From assembly GCA_033961575.1 (NCBI GenBank), contig CM066737.1, positions 84,254,271 to 84,318,270 on the forward strand: a stretch of 64,000 bases of DNA. Reading direction: 5' to 3'. The notes under the pieces are model-generated. The model worked only from the letters and a program-made list of their open reading frames with translations. It made no database searches and was not told the DNA's origin. Positions 21,224-32,153 of the stretch are shown here, in pieces. Position 1 is the stretch's first letter. The number at the start of each line of letters is the position of its first letter. A program made the translations under genes and the position numbers. This DNA is from Aselliscus stoliczkanus (lineage: Eukaryota > Chordata > Mammalia > Chiroptera > Hipposideridae).

Positions 21224-21962
21224 AAGATGGATACTTGATTGGTAACAGTATGAGTCCTCAAGTTAATGCCTAAAGCAAGCAGGCTTAATAAAATCCCACT
21301 GGCAACAACCGTTTTTTTTGTTTTGTACAGTATGCAAACATTATACTTTTAAAAGCTGCCATATGAATATTTTGAATCTCCTGTTTGTTTTGGAATGACA
21401 TGACCCTCTTTGACCTGAGAAATGATCATTTCATTTTCTATCTCTGGCTGTCATTCATCATACCCATCACGCCTTCCAGCTCAGAAAGACATATGACATC
21501 AGGGGCTGTCAAATCCATTGTGAAATAGGGTAATGCCAATAAATGAGGCTTAAAAAACAATTATAAAATGTTTACCTTCCTCTGTCTCCCTCCTTGCACA
21601 ATCCCAGTAGCTCTTTTACCAGCCTGTCTTAATTGTTCAACTGATAACCTTTGGGTTAAAGTACTATTTTGTAGAAAGCCCGATAAGAATGAATGAATGA
21701 ATGTGTGGTACATAAAGGGGATAATATAAAGACTGGCAGGGGCTCAATAAATGTTTAAGAAAAGACATGTTTTTGAAATGGCAACACTCTTAAGCATGTT
21801 AGTTTGAATTAAGTGTGGCGTTCAAGATCATAAACAAAAATTCCATGACAATGGGAACCAATGCAGAGGAATGTCAATAAACTGGGGCAGATTACCGAAC
21901 AGGAAGTATGTGAACACTGAGGACTATAAGTACCTACTAGAATTAAGCTTTAAAAATGGAGG
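21224..21962. other. Mostly unique; weak L2-like end
   Basis: 21665-21770 (GAATGAATGAATG, GGGGCTCAATAAATGTTTAA) resembles the end of an old L2 element. The remainder is unrecognised. Confidence 0.4.
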
Positions 21963-22063
21963 GGGGCCGGCTGAGTGGCGCGGCAGTTAAGCGCTGGCTT
22001 GGGAAGCCAGCGGTACCGGTTCGGGTTCCACATATGAGGGCCAGTAACACTGCCCTCAAAAAA
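21963..22063 (+). mobile_element. Short-class tRNA-head SINE
   Basis: GGGGCCGGCTGAGTGGCGCG to AACACTGCCCTC and poly(A), about 100 bp. The duplication AAAAATGGAGG flanks it (21952-21962, 22064-22074). Confidence 0.93.
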
Positions 22064-22414
22064 AAAAATGGAGGAACCTTGGCTGTCATTCTCTTCAAAG
22101 ATAGCCCATGCCAAGAACAGTGCATGGCAACCTACATGGTATTTAATAAATATTTTTCGTATTAGTATAAGAGAGTGGAGGCAAAATGCACTCACATCAA
22201 AATTTTGCTTGAAATTGCATATTATCTTGCTTTGTTCTATTAACAAGCATTTTCTTTCCAGATCTGGAATTGTTGACCAGCAGGTGCTTCACACAGATAC
22301 CCTACCGGGTCTTGTGTGAAAAACTTACTGACACTCCCTAGACAGAAGGCAGGGAATCAATCCCTATCATATTGATTCTCTGATGCTTCTAGAGAAGTCA
22401 GCATAATATCCCAG

Positions 22415-22495
22415 AAAAGTTACAGAATTGTACACCTGAAACCTATGTAACTTTACTAACAATTGTCACCCCCAATAAACTTTAATGAAAAAAAA
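22415..22495 (+). mobile_element. L1 3'-terminal fragment
   Basis: TTACAGAATTGTACACCTGA, AACCTATGTAACTTTACT and CCCCAATAAACTTTAATG with an A tail match the 3' end at 11470-11540. Confidence 0.8.
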
Positions 22496-22568
22496 AATCT
22501 GCGAGGAAAAAAAAAAAGAAAACCAGAGGGTAGAAATGGGCCAAATAGTCTGTAAGAAAAAAGAAGGT

Positions 22569-22669
22569 TGGGCCGGCCGAGTTGCGTGGTGGTTAAGAGC
22601 TGGCTTGGGAAGCCAGCGGCCCTGGTTCGGTCCCACATGAGGGCCAGTGACACTGCCCTCAGGAAAAAA
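22569..22669 (+). mobile_element. Short-class tRNA-head SINE
   Basis: It has head GGGCCGGCCGAGTTGCGTGG, B box GGTTCGGTCCC and end ACACTGCCCTCAGG plus A's. The duplication AAAAAAGAAGGT flanks it (22557-22568, 22670-22681). Confidence 0.93.
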
Positions 22670-22769
22670 AAAAAAGAAGGTGACTAATGAGAAGGCAATT
22701 AAGATTTTCTTTCTATTATCTCCTAGGGCTTCATGTGGTCATCCCTTGAACAATCAGTTTGTTGGCTCT

Positions 22770-22935
22770 GTTGTAGAATACTGTTATGCGTTATCTAACT
22801 TAATCCTAACAGCAATGATGATTTACATCTATTATCATCTGTATTTCATAGGTGAGGAAATAACGACATTGAAGTTCACACAGCTAATAAGGGACAGGGC
22901 TGAGATGCTAGCTTTTAGAGCTTTGGAGGAGACTG
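22770..22935 (+). mobile_element. MIR element
   Basis: ATCTAACTTAATCCTAACAGC, ATAGGTGAGGAAATAACGAC and CACACAGCTAATAAGGGACA follow the order of the MIR core and 3' part. It is an old, inactive mammalian SINE. Confidence 0.85.
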
Positions 22936-24440
22936 AACACAGAATAGAGGACATGAGATACTTGTGTATGTAAATAAGTTCTGGGAACGGTGATTCTGAG
23001 TCTAGTTGGGTAGGTGAGACTGGCCCGTGAGCTTCAGGTGGTGTTTTGGCTGGGAGACACAGAAATGCCCTGTGTCTTCAGCACTAACAGTGCAGAGAAG
23101 CAGAGGTTTTATAAGATATTAGCATTTGGGTAAGACAAGGTCATGGAGAGAGTCAGCTTTTGTATATCAATACTGTCTTCCTCTTGGTTACATGTTATTT
23201 TCTGAAGATTAAAAAGAAATGCAAATATTCCGAAGAGCATTCATTAGGAGAGGTAGTATCTGTAGGGTAGCAGGGTAGGGAATAACATAATAAAAAGAAG
23301 ACATCCTATGGGGGGACACAGATATTCCTAGGAAGCCCCTACATACCAAACTATTTGCATACTTTATTTTATTTAATCCTGAAAAATAAAAACAAAAATA
23401 GAAAAAGTTAAAAACCTCTTATGAAATAAGAATTAGTATCATTGAGAGTTGAAGAGATCTAACTCATCTCATAAACTGTACGGCATTTTCCCAATGCCAA
23501 AGTGCTAACAGATGGTGGAGACAAAATTGCTCTCTGAAAAATAAGCATCAGAATTAATGACAGAACCCAAACTTCCATCAACTGAGGAATGGATAAACAA
23601 TATGTGCTATATCGATATAATCGCATGGCCAGGGAAGGCCTCACTGAGATGGGACTTTTGAGTGAAGACATGAATGAAGGAAGTGACCGAGGAGCCAGCC
23701 AGGCAGGGACCGGCAGCAGAGCACTTCAGGTGAAGCAAACAGCGAAAGCAAAGGTCCGAGTCGGGAGCTTGCCGGCACGTTTACGGATAACAGGGCAGCT
23801 GCTCTGTTGAGATGAGATGGAAGAGGGCAGGGAAGAAGTGGAGAGCTCTGTGAGAAACGGGAATTCAGGAATTCAGACCAGAGATGAGCTGAGATGTCCG
23901 GGGAAGGGGTGACAGCAGCACTGGGCGTACTCCCGGTACCTCCTGCAGGTGGAGCTGACAGGGGGTGTGAGAGAACAGCACAATGGAGAGGCATTGAAAG
24001 ACCAAGGCTCTATGCTGGTTGGCGTGGACCGCAAGGCTGGAAATAATGACCTGCTTGTGGTAGGCGCTTCAGAAATATTTAACATTCTCACACTTGGAAG
24101 ATACCTTAGGGCCTGCTAGTTAAGCCATGTTGTCAGTCCTTGATTTTTTTTGTAATCACTATCTGGCTTTAACCAAACTAGGCTCCCACAAATGCCAGAG
24201 AACTCACTACTTCTCAGGGCAATTCATTCTATCCTTAATCAGTGCTTACCTCGAGTGTAAACTATTTCTCAATAACAAATAAATAAAAATATGAGTATAA
24301 GTAGGTCCATTTCATTTTTCCAACTACCAAGGTTTTTTTGTTTTGGGGTGGGTTTTTTTGTATTTCTATTCTGCCATTGAACATAGGAGTAGTTTATTTC
24401 ACACCAATTATTGTGATGTTACACGGAAAGTACTGACATA
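22936..24440. other. Mostly unique; one old repeat fragment
   Basis: 23628-23800 (GGCCAGGGAAGGCCTCACTG, GACATGAATGAAGGAAGTG, GAAAGCAAAGGTCCGAG) follows the common ancient L2-associated phrase order in inverse orientation. No gene was recognised; the frames on both strands here reflect this repeat. Confidence 0.45.
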
Positions 24441-24501
24441 TATGAAGAGGGTAGGGCTGAAGACCTGTGGAAATATGAAGAGGGTAGTGGCCTGTGGAAA
24501 T
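24441..24501. repeat. Short tandem duplication, about 33 bp
   Basis: TATGAAGAGGGTAG ... CCTGTGGAAA occurs twice back to back (24441-24473 and 24474-24501) with a 3-5-base difference in the middle. Confidence 0.8.
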
Positions 24502-24779
24502 GTCCCCATGGTGGATATCTACTGTAGGCATATCATATCGTTCATAAGCATGCTTTAGCCATAATAAACCAGTCACAAATTCACCGAAATATATAATTTA
24601 GCTATAGTTTTTCTATTCTTTTTTCCCTAGAAGGATAATAGGATATTCTAATACTTTCTTGAAATCCAGATATATTATACATTCTGTATTTGATTAGTTT
24701 TTTCAAAAAATAAACTTGACTTTTCCTAATTTATTCTTAATGAACCTGTGCAAGATCGTTATGATTATGGCTCACTTTT

Positions 24780-24866
24780 TTTTTTTTTTGAGGGCAGTGT
24801 CACTGGCCCTCATATGTGGGACCAAACCGGGGCCGCTGGCTTCCCAAGCCTGTGCTTAACCACTCA
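24780..24866 (-). mobile_element. Short-class SINE, 5' truncated
   Basis: In minus orientation, poly(T) then GAGGGCAGTGTCACTGGCCC leads to AGCCTGTGCTTAACCACTCA. The terminal GGCCGGCC and most of the A box are missing. The 13-bp duplication ATGGCTCACTTTT flanks it (24767-24779, 24867-24879), so the truncation happened at insertion. Confidence 0.93.
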
Positions 24867-25185
24867 ATGGCTCACTTTTAAAAGTACAGTATTTAAAAAA
24901 ATCTTATTATTTGTCCATAATAATGATTGGCTTTCCAATGATAGTACTCTAACAGGGCTGTAGATGATATGATTTATTCTCTTTCCCAAGCTGAAGAGTG
25001 GAAATATATGTATACATACTCAACCTTCTGGCAAATTTCCACATCTTTCTGATTCTTCAGAAAACATTAAAACTTTTCTGAGAGTCTCATTATGTATTAT
25101 TACTCTATAGAGCAAAAATATTTCATAAGTAAATTTGATTTTATTAAAGAATTCTCACATTTTCAAGTCTTTCGGTGTCTTTTTA

Positions 25186-25346
25186 TTTATTTTTTATTTG
25201 TATGTTTTTTTTTAACTGAGCCATCCTGCCACCTGTTGGCAGCTCAATGGCAACTCAGCTCGGGCTGGCATCAAACCACCATTGCTCAGAGCTCAGCTCG
25301 CACTCTTGAGCGAGCTCTTAACCAACTGAGCCACTCAGCTGGCCCT
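25186..25346 (-). mobile_element. Middle-class tRNA-derived SINE
   Basis: The minus-strand copy is GGCCAGCTGAGTGGCTCAGT ... GAGCTGCCAACAGGTGGCAG ... GATGGCTCAG plus A's, about 150 bp. The duplication TCGGTGTCTTTTTA flanks it (25172-25185, 25348-25361). Confidence 0.92.
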
Positions 25347-26983
25347 CTCGGTGTCTTTTTAATCTGACAACTTGGCAGTAGAACCCTGGGAGAGGAGAGA
25401 GCTGGCTGTCCACCCAGATTTCACTTCACATCAAAGAAACTATATCTGGAAAGAGCCATCAAGTGCTCCAAAACATAGTCCTCCTCAACTGGGAACTGTT
25501 CTCCTTGAAACACTTCCCAAACTGGAGGCCTAGAATTTCTCTATAATTAATATTTGTTCTTTGATTTTCTTTTTAAAAAACCATTCCAGTTGATGTACAA
25601 AAAACCCATAAGTGACATAAGATGAGGTATTTCCTTCTGTAATCTATTATCATAACATCTGCTCATTTCTTATTCTATTTACTGCAAATATAATTCTTGG
25701 CCTGATTGAAGTGATTTATTCTTGGCTTTCACATTTCTTTCTCAAGCTTCCATTTATTATAAATTTTAAATGACCTAATGCTGTTCTTATGGTTTCATTC
25801 TATTCTATTTGCTCTCTCAGTTATACTTTTTACATATAATCTTGAGGATATGAGTCTTCTTTGTATATAATAATAATGTTTCTTTAAAAAATATTAACAC
25901 ATACAACTTCCTAAGTGATGGCATTTAAGGGATATTTTGGAAAATTTCTTTTTCCTCTCAAAATTCATTTATAATGTATATTAGCAATAAAATTGCTTTA
26001 AAACAGATAAAGCTTTTTTCCTGTAATTTTGTGATAGTTGTGCAGATGCATATAATCTTTAGAGAGTCAACATTTTGAGATCCAAAACCCGTTAAATATT
26101 AATGACTGATGAAATCCCATATCGAATCAATTTCACTATGAAGAAAAACAGGAGAGAGCACAACACCCCCTAAAATGGTAGGACACCAGGCAATCGTGCC
26201 CTTCATACCTGTAAACATCTTTTTTCCTGACACAATGTTCTGTTTTGGAAACCAGCCATATCATGAATCTTAAGACCTCACAGCTCCCTCTGGGCAGCCT
26301 CCCCAGTCACACTGGCCCCCGCCATGTCTCCATCCTGCGTCTCCCAGCACTAGTCTTCTTCTATACCCCACTTTTTTGTTTGTTTCAGTCTAACTGTTTG
26401 CTTATATTAAGATCCTTGAATTTCTGTCCTATCATTCCCAAACTCTTCCATGTACCACCTAACCAATAATTTACTTCAGACCTTTCTTCTTTGGAAGGCA
26501 GAGGGATTGGATTACAAAGGAAACATGAAATGACTATGCATTGATTTTGCCTGGCTTCAGGGGATTCTTCTGCTGCCTTCATACATCACAAGTGGCTTGA
26601 AGTATAAGTGCCGGGCTCTCTGTTCCATCATTAAAACCTCTCAGTTAAGTAAAAGACCCATTTTCTCTTTTTTAGGAGATAGATTTCTGAGAGCTTTCAA
26701 TGGGAGTATCCATAGCAAGGAATTTGGATGTAGACCACAAGAAGGATAAGGACGTGAACACACATCACCTTTGCCTGCAGGTCTTCAGGTAAAGTGATGG
26801 GTGCTGTGTAAAAGAGGCTTCCTTGGATGCTTGTTCAGACCCAGACCCCAGACAATGCAAGATGCCTTGAAATTAGGGGTTTGGCAGTAGGTGCTGATGA
26901 CTCGATTTCAACAGGTTTCCTGTACAATTTAACAATGCCCAAATATCATGGCCATTGGCTGCACTAGCACTCACTGCTAACTA
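25347..26983. other. Unique AT-rich stretch, no gene seen
   Basis: Frames under 80 codons with no motif. No repeat was recognised with confidence. Confidence 0.45.
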
Positions 26984-27063
26984 TTGGGTTGTCGGAAAAG
27001 TCATGACGCATTTTTGCAATGAAAAACAGAAAAAAATACATCATGATTTTTCCAACAGCTCAA
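26984..27063. mobile_element. Complete 80-bp palindromic mariner MITE
   Basis: It starts TTGGGTTGTCGGAAAAGTCA and ends ATTTTTCCAACAGCTCAA; the two halves are imperfect inverted repeats around GCAATGAAAAACAG. TA dinucleotides flank both sides (26982-26983, 27064-27065), the Tc1/mariner target. Length and layout parallel the human MADE1 element derived from Hsmar1, but the sequence is different. It encodes nothing and would have depended on a mariner transposase. Confidence 0.92.
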
Positions 27064-27439
27064 TAGACAGCAGGGGTCTAGTTCAAGGGTGTACTTGCTC
27101 CACCAAAGCTCCACTGATCTGTCCTTTATTTTTCCCTTGAGTTTTCTTCCATCACTTCTGATTTCCCTAGGAATTCCCACAAGCCTAAACACAGAGCTTC
27201 ACTATTTCCCAATTCCAGTCTCTCAAACATAACTTTCCACTTCCTTTGGGTCATGATGAAAATATTCTCAGCATTTTGCAAGTGTCTCAATAAATTTTGT
27301 GAAGCTGTTTTAAGAAAACATAAATTCTCTATTCTGAAAGAGTCAAAGATTACATTACTTCATGTAAAATGACATTCTGGTGCTGCTAGAAACACACTGT
27401 ATAGCACTTTCTGTGAGAATGACCTGTTTTCTTTCAGAC
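27064..27439. other. Unique stretch
   Basis: Nothing recognised. Confidence 0.4.
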
Positions 27440-27775
27440 AATGGATTCTCAATCTGTCTGCTCATAGAAAACACCTGGGATCTTTAAAAACACCGATGCC
27501 TGAGCTGGCCGAGTGGCTCAGTTGGTTAAGAGCTCCCTCAAGAGTGTGAGCTGAGATCTGAGCAACAGCTGTTCGAGGCCAGCCCGAGCTGAGGTGCCGT
27601 TGAGCTGCCAACAGGTGGCAGGATGGCTCAGCTAAAAAACAAACAAACAAAAAAAACAAACACCGATGCCTAAGTCTCATCCCCAGACTGACTGCACTGA
27701 TCTGGAATGATGCCAGGATTTGGAGATTTTAAAGACTCGAATGTGCAGCCAATACACACATCACTGGTCTAATCC
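27440..27775. mobile_element. MER5-like hAT MITE, split by a SINE
   Basis: TGGATTCTCAATCTGTCTGC, AAAACACCTGGGATCTTTAA, then after the SINE AAGTCTCATCCCCAGACTGA and AATGTGCAGCCAATACACAC follow the order of the MER5A/B family (non-autonomous Charlie/hAT). Orientation is not assigned because the family is nearly palindromic. Confidence 0.7.
27502..27657 (+). mobile_element. Middle-class tRNA-derived SINE
   Basis: GAGCTGGCCGAGTGGCTCAG ... GAGCTGCCAACAGGTGGCAG, GATGGCTCAGC and an A-rich AAACAAACAAAC tail. The perfect 14-bp duplication AAACACCGATGCCT flanks it (27488-27501, 27658-27671) and lies inside a MER5-like element. Confidence 0.96.
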
Positions 27776-28111
27776 CTTTTGACCTAGCTCCCTTGAATCA
27801 TAGATGAAAAGAACTGTTTCATAACCTATGTAGCCTGTGTTTTAAGAGAAATTCTGCCCTTCGATGCAGCTGTGATAGTTTTCATTTGATAATTCCAAAC
27901 AGCAACTTTTCAATGCCTCTTTGATTTCTTACAACAGATATTTAGAGAAATGCTTGAGGGCATTCGATTTGTCTTAAAACAAAACAAAACAAAAGAAAAC
28001 AAAATAGGTATATACATGCTTTGGCATTTTTTCCCCCCGCTATGGAAGAGAAGGAAGTCAAAAGATGGAAATGTCTATTACTTTGATTGTGATGATGACT
28101 TCACAGGTATA
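27776..28111. other. Unique stretch
   Basis: Contains (AAAAC)n near 27977. Nothing else was recognised. Confidence 0.4.
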
Positions 28112-28693
28112 CAGTAAGTCCTCACTAAGTATTGTCAATAGGTTCTTGGAAACGGCAACTTTAAGCAAAACTTTAAGCACTTTAAATGTAATGGAACTGA
28201 TTTTACTATTGGGTAGTTAATATAAACAAGAGTTAAGTTCCTATGACCTATTTCTGGTCACAACAACATCACCAAACTTCTAAATTAAGACCCAAAACAT
28301 TTCTAATATTAAACACTGAAATAAATGTGAGCTATATATACATTTAAGAAAGATTAATAAAAACAAGTAAGGGTTGCAGGTGCCGGAGCTTCTCCCAGCA
28401 GCTCAGGGTGCCAGGTGGGAACCTACCCTAGATAGGATGCCCTTCCATTGCAGGGAGCATCACACACCCACATTCACTCAGACTGGGACAATTTGGACAT
28501 GCAATTCACCTGACATGCACATCTTTGGGATGTGGGAGGAAACTGGAGTACCTGGGGAAAACCCACATAGACATGAGGAGAACACGCAAACTGCACACAG
28601 ACAGTGGGCCTGGCTGGGAACTGAGCTTTTCTTTCTCATCAATGTTATAATGAAACGATGTTGGACAGAACAGTGTTATTTGAGGACCTGCTG
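28112..28693. mobile_element. Old Tigger/pogo-like DNA transposon remnant
   Basis: Inverted ends CAGTAAGTCCTCA and TGAGGACCTGCTG are flanked by TA on both sides (28110-28111, 28694-28695), as in Tc1/mariner-Tigger elements. The inside contains ATCTTTGGGATGTGGGAGGA and CACACAGACAGTGGGCCTGG, phrases I know from a common old mammalian repeat. The 145-codon plus frame (28374-28811) runs past the element end and has no transposase motif. Confidence 0.7.
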
Positions 28694-28696
28694 TAT

Positions 28697-28790
28697 TCAT
28701 ATCTCCAAACTCATCAAATTATATACGTTAAATATATGCAGCTTTTTATATCAATTATACTCAATAAAGCTGTTTTGCAAAAAAGATATC
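28697..28790 (+). mobile_element. L1 3'-terminal fragment
   Basis: CCAAACTCATCAAATTATAT, TTTTATATCAATTATACTCA and ATAAAGCTG match the common L1 3' end also seen at 50745-50828. Confidence 0.75.
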
Positions 28791-29134
28791 TCAGTTTGTC
28801 CACACAGATAGTTCTCCAGGAAGATTTACTTCATGCCTCTGTAGCAGAAAGAATTGTTGTAGGGTGGACCTTTTACATACAGAATTATAATGCAACTGGT
28901 AGTTATTTATGAAACACCTATATAAAGAATTTTATTTTCAAATGTTCAAAGAAACTAAGTGGAAAATGATTTTTAGCACTCTAACGTCAATCTCTCTAGG
29001 ACAGTCTTGATTCTAAACTTCACATTTGTTCCTCTGACAGTCTCTCAATGGATATTCAGTGACAGAATTCCTTCCTTTTTTCCTTACAATCATAGATTTT
29101 AAAAAGATAATCTGAGACTTGGATATAACTCCTC

Positions 29135-29310
29135 CAACGTTTGGTCTCCAGTTTGGCAACATCAGTGTCTCCTAAAATCTTTTTTAGAATTTCTAATTCT
29201 CAGCACCACCTCAGAACTACTGAATTAGAAACTCCAGATGTGGGGCCTAGCACTCTGTGCTTTAATAAACCCATGATTGGAAACATACTAAGATTGAGAA
29301 TCACTGGTAT
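29135..29310. mobile_element. MER5-like hAT MITE fragment
   Basis: TTCTCAGCACCACCTCAGAA, TGAATTAGAAACTCCAGATG, CTGTGCTTTAATAAACCCA and GATTGAGAATCACTG are MER5-family phrases. Confidence 0.65.
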
Positions 29311-31773
29311 TGAAGATATAGATATTTCTATTTGCACTCTGGCCACAGAGAACTTTCCAACTTGATTTGGCCCTAAAGAAAACATTGAAAATTAGGATAC
29401 CTATTGTTGTCCCTAAACCCAGATCCCCACAGACTTGTAAAGAAAACCCCTGAAGAAGACACGACCACAAGATCACTGCATGATATTTTTAATATTCTTT
29501 TACTTCCATTTTATTGTTTGCTTCTTGTTCACTTTATAATACTCAAAACCATACTGTTTTATCTCAATATATAATAGCATTGATTTTAATATAAATATCT
29601 GCATGGAATTGTTTTTAATAATCTACAAAGGCAAGAAGGGAGACAGATTCTTGACAGGCTGCTCTCTTCTGGGAGTTCATATTTGTTCTCTTCCTGTCAA
29701 CAAGACTCTTCATTTCATATTCCAAATTAATTACCCTTCCTTGTCCCTAAGCAAAACCTCAAGGGAAGCTTACTGCTCCAATCTGGTGAGTAATTTCCCT
29801 CCTTCATGACGTTCAGGTTTCTGTTTTCCTATTCTATTTCATGCAGTTCATCTTCTTTCCCTTGTGATTTTTCTTACAATTGACCTATTTCTGTATATGA
29901 CAAGAAGTCTCTCTTATCTTCCCAGGATTCCCAGCGCATGCATGCCCAGAATCATTAAACTTCCTTATCTTAGTCTAAGTTCCTTAGAAAACAGAGCTTA
30001 TAACAAAGCTTAAACTCTAATGTTTCATTGAGGATGGGGGGAAAGAGTGTGACATCCCAAGGAAACAAGTGATGTGACAGAGGAGGAATTGAGGCAAAAA
30101 AAAAGAAAACTCATACACACACAAAAAAGGGAAAAATAAAGGTAACCACTTCTATTATCAAGCTGGCCACAGCTTCATAAGAAAATGTAGCTTGTTTGCT
30201 TGATCCCATGGACCATCCCAAGAGGCATATGAAGCCACCTCAGAAGAATATGTGAGAAGAAAATGAGTAGGAATTATCTAACAAAATCTTCTTCTTTACT
30301 GTATCACACTGGTTCAAGCTTGCCACATGGAACATTAATTCCCTAAGCCTCCAGGGTGTGTTACTGAGCTTCTCCTGGAAATCACTAGGATAATCAGACT
30401 GCCCTCCGCCTCTCACCCAAGTTGTAGGACCTCATGGAAACCAAGAAGGGCTCAGAGGAGCAATAACTTCTCTGGGTTGGAGCCCTGGGGTGTCTGAGCT
30501 GTGGTGGCATGTGCTCTGAGACCATGTGGAAGCCTAGTATCACCCTAAGAGGCCAAGGTAGCTGGCAGTGTTAGGAGATGTGTCCATAAAAGTGGTGGCT
30601 GAGACTTCAACTAAGCAGGTGGTTTCTTTAAGTGACATTTGTAGGATCATATAGGTCTGAGAGAATCTCGGGAAGTACAAAAACCAGGTCAACCAATTGT
30701 ACCCCTCTAACCTACTTGTACCCTGAGAGTGAAGGTGAAAATTCAATCTTTGCCAGCTGTAATCTCCTAAAAATAGAAATACTTTTATGACTGCTGCTGT
30801 ACCTGTTCTGGAGGCTGTAATAGATATGGGTCATCTTCTCTCTTACCAGAACTCCAGCTTTCCATCGTCTTAAGTCTCATCTGGGTTGCTTGCCTGCTAG
30901 GGTAAACAGAACTTCATTTTCAAGAGCTCTACGCCCTTATTAGCCTTTCTCTTATTGAGTTGGTGTTGCTGAAATTGCCCATTTGAAATAATCTCTGGGG
31001 TAGAAGCATCACGAGATGCTGCAGTGAAACCCCTGGGTGTGAAACTCCCCTTTGCCCTTATTGTGCAGTAGAATCTTTGCTCTTTATAGTAATCAAAGAA
31101 TATTCCATCACCCAGTTCAGTAATGCTTTGCTTGCTTTCCCTGTGATATAAGAAGTCCCACATTAACAGGTGGCAATTGTACTTTCCAATTTGATGGAAT
31201 TCTTTATGTGTTCCTGTCAGTTCATTACCCCTCTGGGAACTATGACCTCTAATCTGGCAGAGCTAAAGATTTCACTAGTGGGTCCATGGCAGTGATGGTG
31301 AAGTGGGCCATTGCTACATTCTGTGTATTCTAACTATTATATTAATGACAAAGCAGCATTATAGTTTGATGCCTCAGTGTATATATTACATTTAGGGTCA
31401 TTGCTGCTATCCCTATATCTGATGACTCATATCAGTTTTGAGTGAGTACAAGTTGCATTAACACTGATGATGCTAGAGAGATTCAGAGTGAATAATGATA
31501 TTGCATGAAGTTATTGGCAAACCCCAATAGGAGAGCTGCAAAGCAGACCTCTAGTGTTCTGAAAGTAAGCTATGCTCTATACAACAAACTAGTCTTCTAA
31601 AAAAAAGATCCCCAAATCAGATCCCTTGTAAAGACTGAGAACCTCGACAAATAGTAACTAAGAGGCTGCAGCTGCTCCTAAACTGGTTGTTATTGAATCC
31701 ATTGAGTTGTAAATTGAAGCTGAGTAAGAAAATGGTGGAGGTTCATAAGCTGTGTGCAGAAAATTATGTAAGA
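29311..31773. other. No gene seen; 30.0-31.7 kb may be old ERV-L/MaLR internal DNA
   Basis: An 88-codon minus frame (31163-30897) has an even, protein-like composition (GFTAASRDASTPEIISNGQF). The region ends directly before a plus-strand MaLR-type LTR. That position would suit degraded internal sequence of such an element, but I recognise no gag or pol motif, so this is only a possibility. Confidence 0.25.
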
Positions 31774-32153
31774 GACTGTGATGGACTGGAAGTTTATGTC
31801 CATCCAAAATGTATATGTTGAATCTCTAACCTACAATGTAATGGTATTCGGAGATGGGACCTTTGGGAGGTAATTAAAATTAGATAATGGGGCCCCCGTG
31901 ACCTGATAAGCGCCCTTATAAGAAGAGACAAAAGAGTTTCCTCCTCCTCTCAGTGTGTGCACAAAGAATAGTCATGTGAGCATGTAATGAGATGCTGCCT
32001 ACCTACAAGCAAAGAGAAGTCTCTAATTGAAACCTACCTTGCCAGCACCCTGACCTTCGACTTCCCAGACTCCAGAACTGTGAGAAATAATTTTCCGCTA
32101 TTTAAACCACTCAGACTATTGTATTTTGTTGTGGAAGCCTCAGTTAACTAATA
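31774..32153 (+). mobile_element. MaLR-type (MLT1/MST-like) LTR
   Basis: Starts TGTGATGGACTGGAAGTTTA. It contains TGTATATGTTGAATCTCTAA, GGACCTTTGGGAGGTAATTA, GCGCCCTTATAAGAAGAGAC and CCAGAACTGTGAGAAATAAT, and ends GTATTTTGTTGTGGAAGC ... CTAATACA. This is the standard phrase order of the old ERVL-MaLR LTRs, on the plus strand. Confidence 0.82.

Noticed and set aside
28374..28811. 145-codon plus frame as a gene
   Set aside because: It starts inside a Tigger-like element and runs past its end into an L1 3' fragment. No transposase or other motif.
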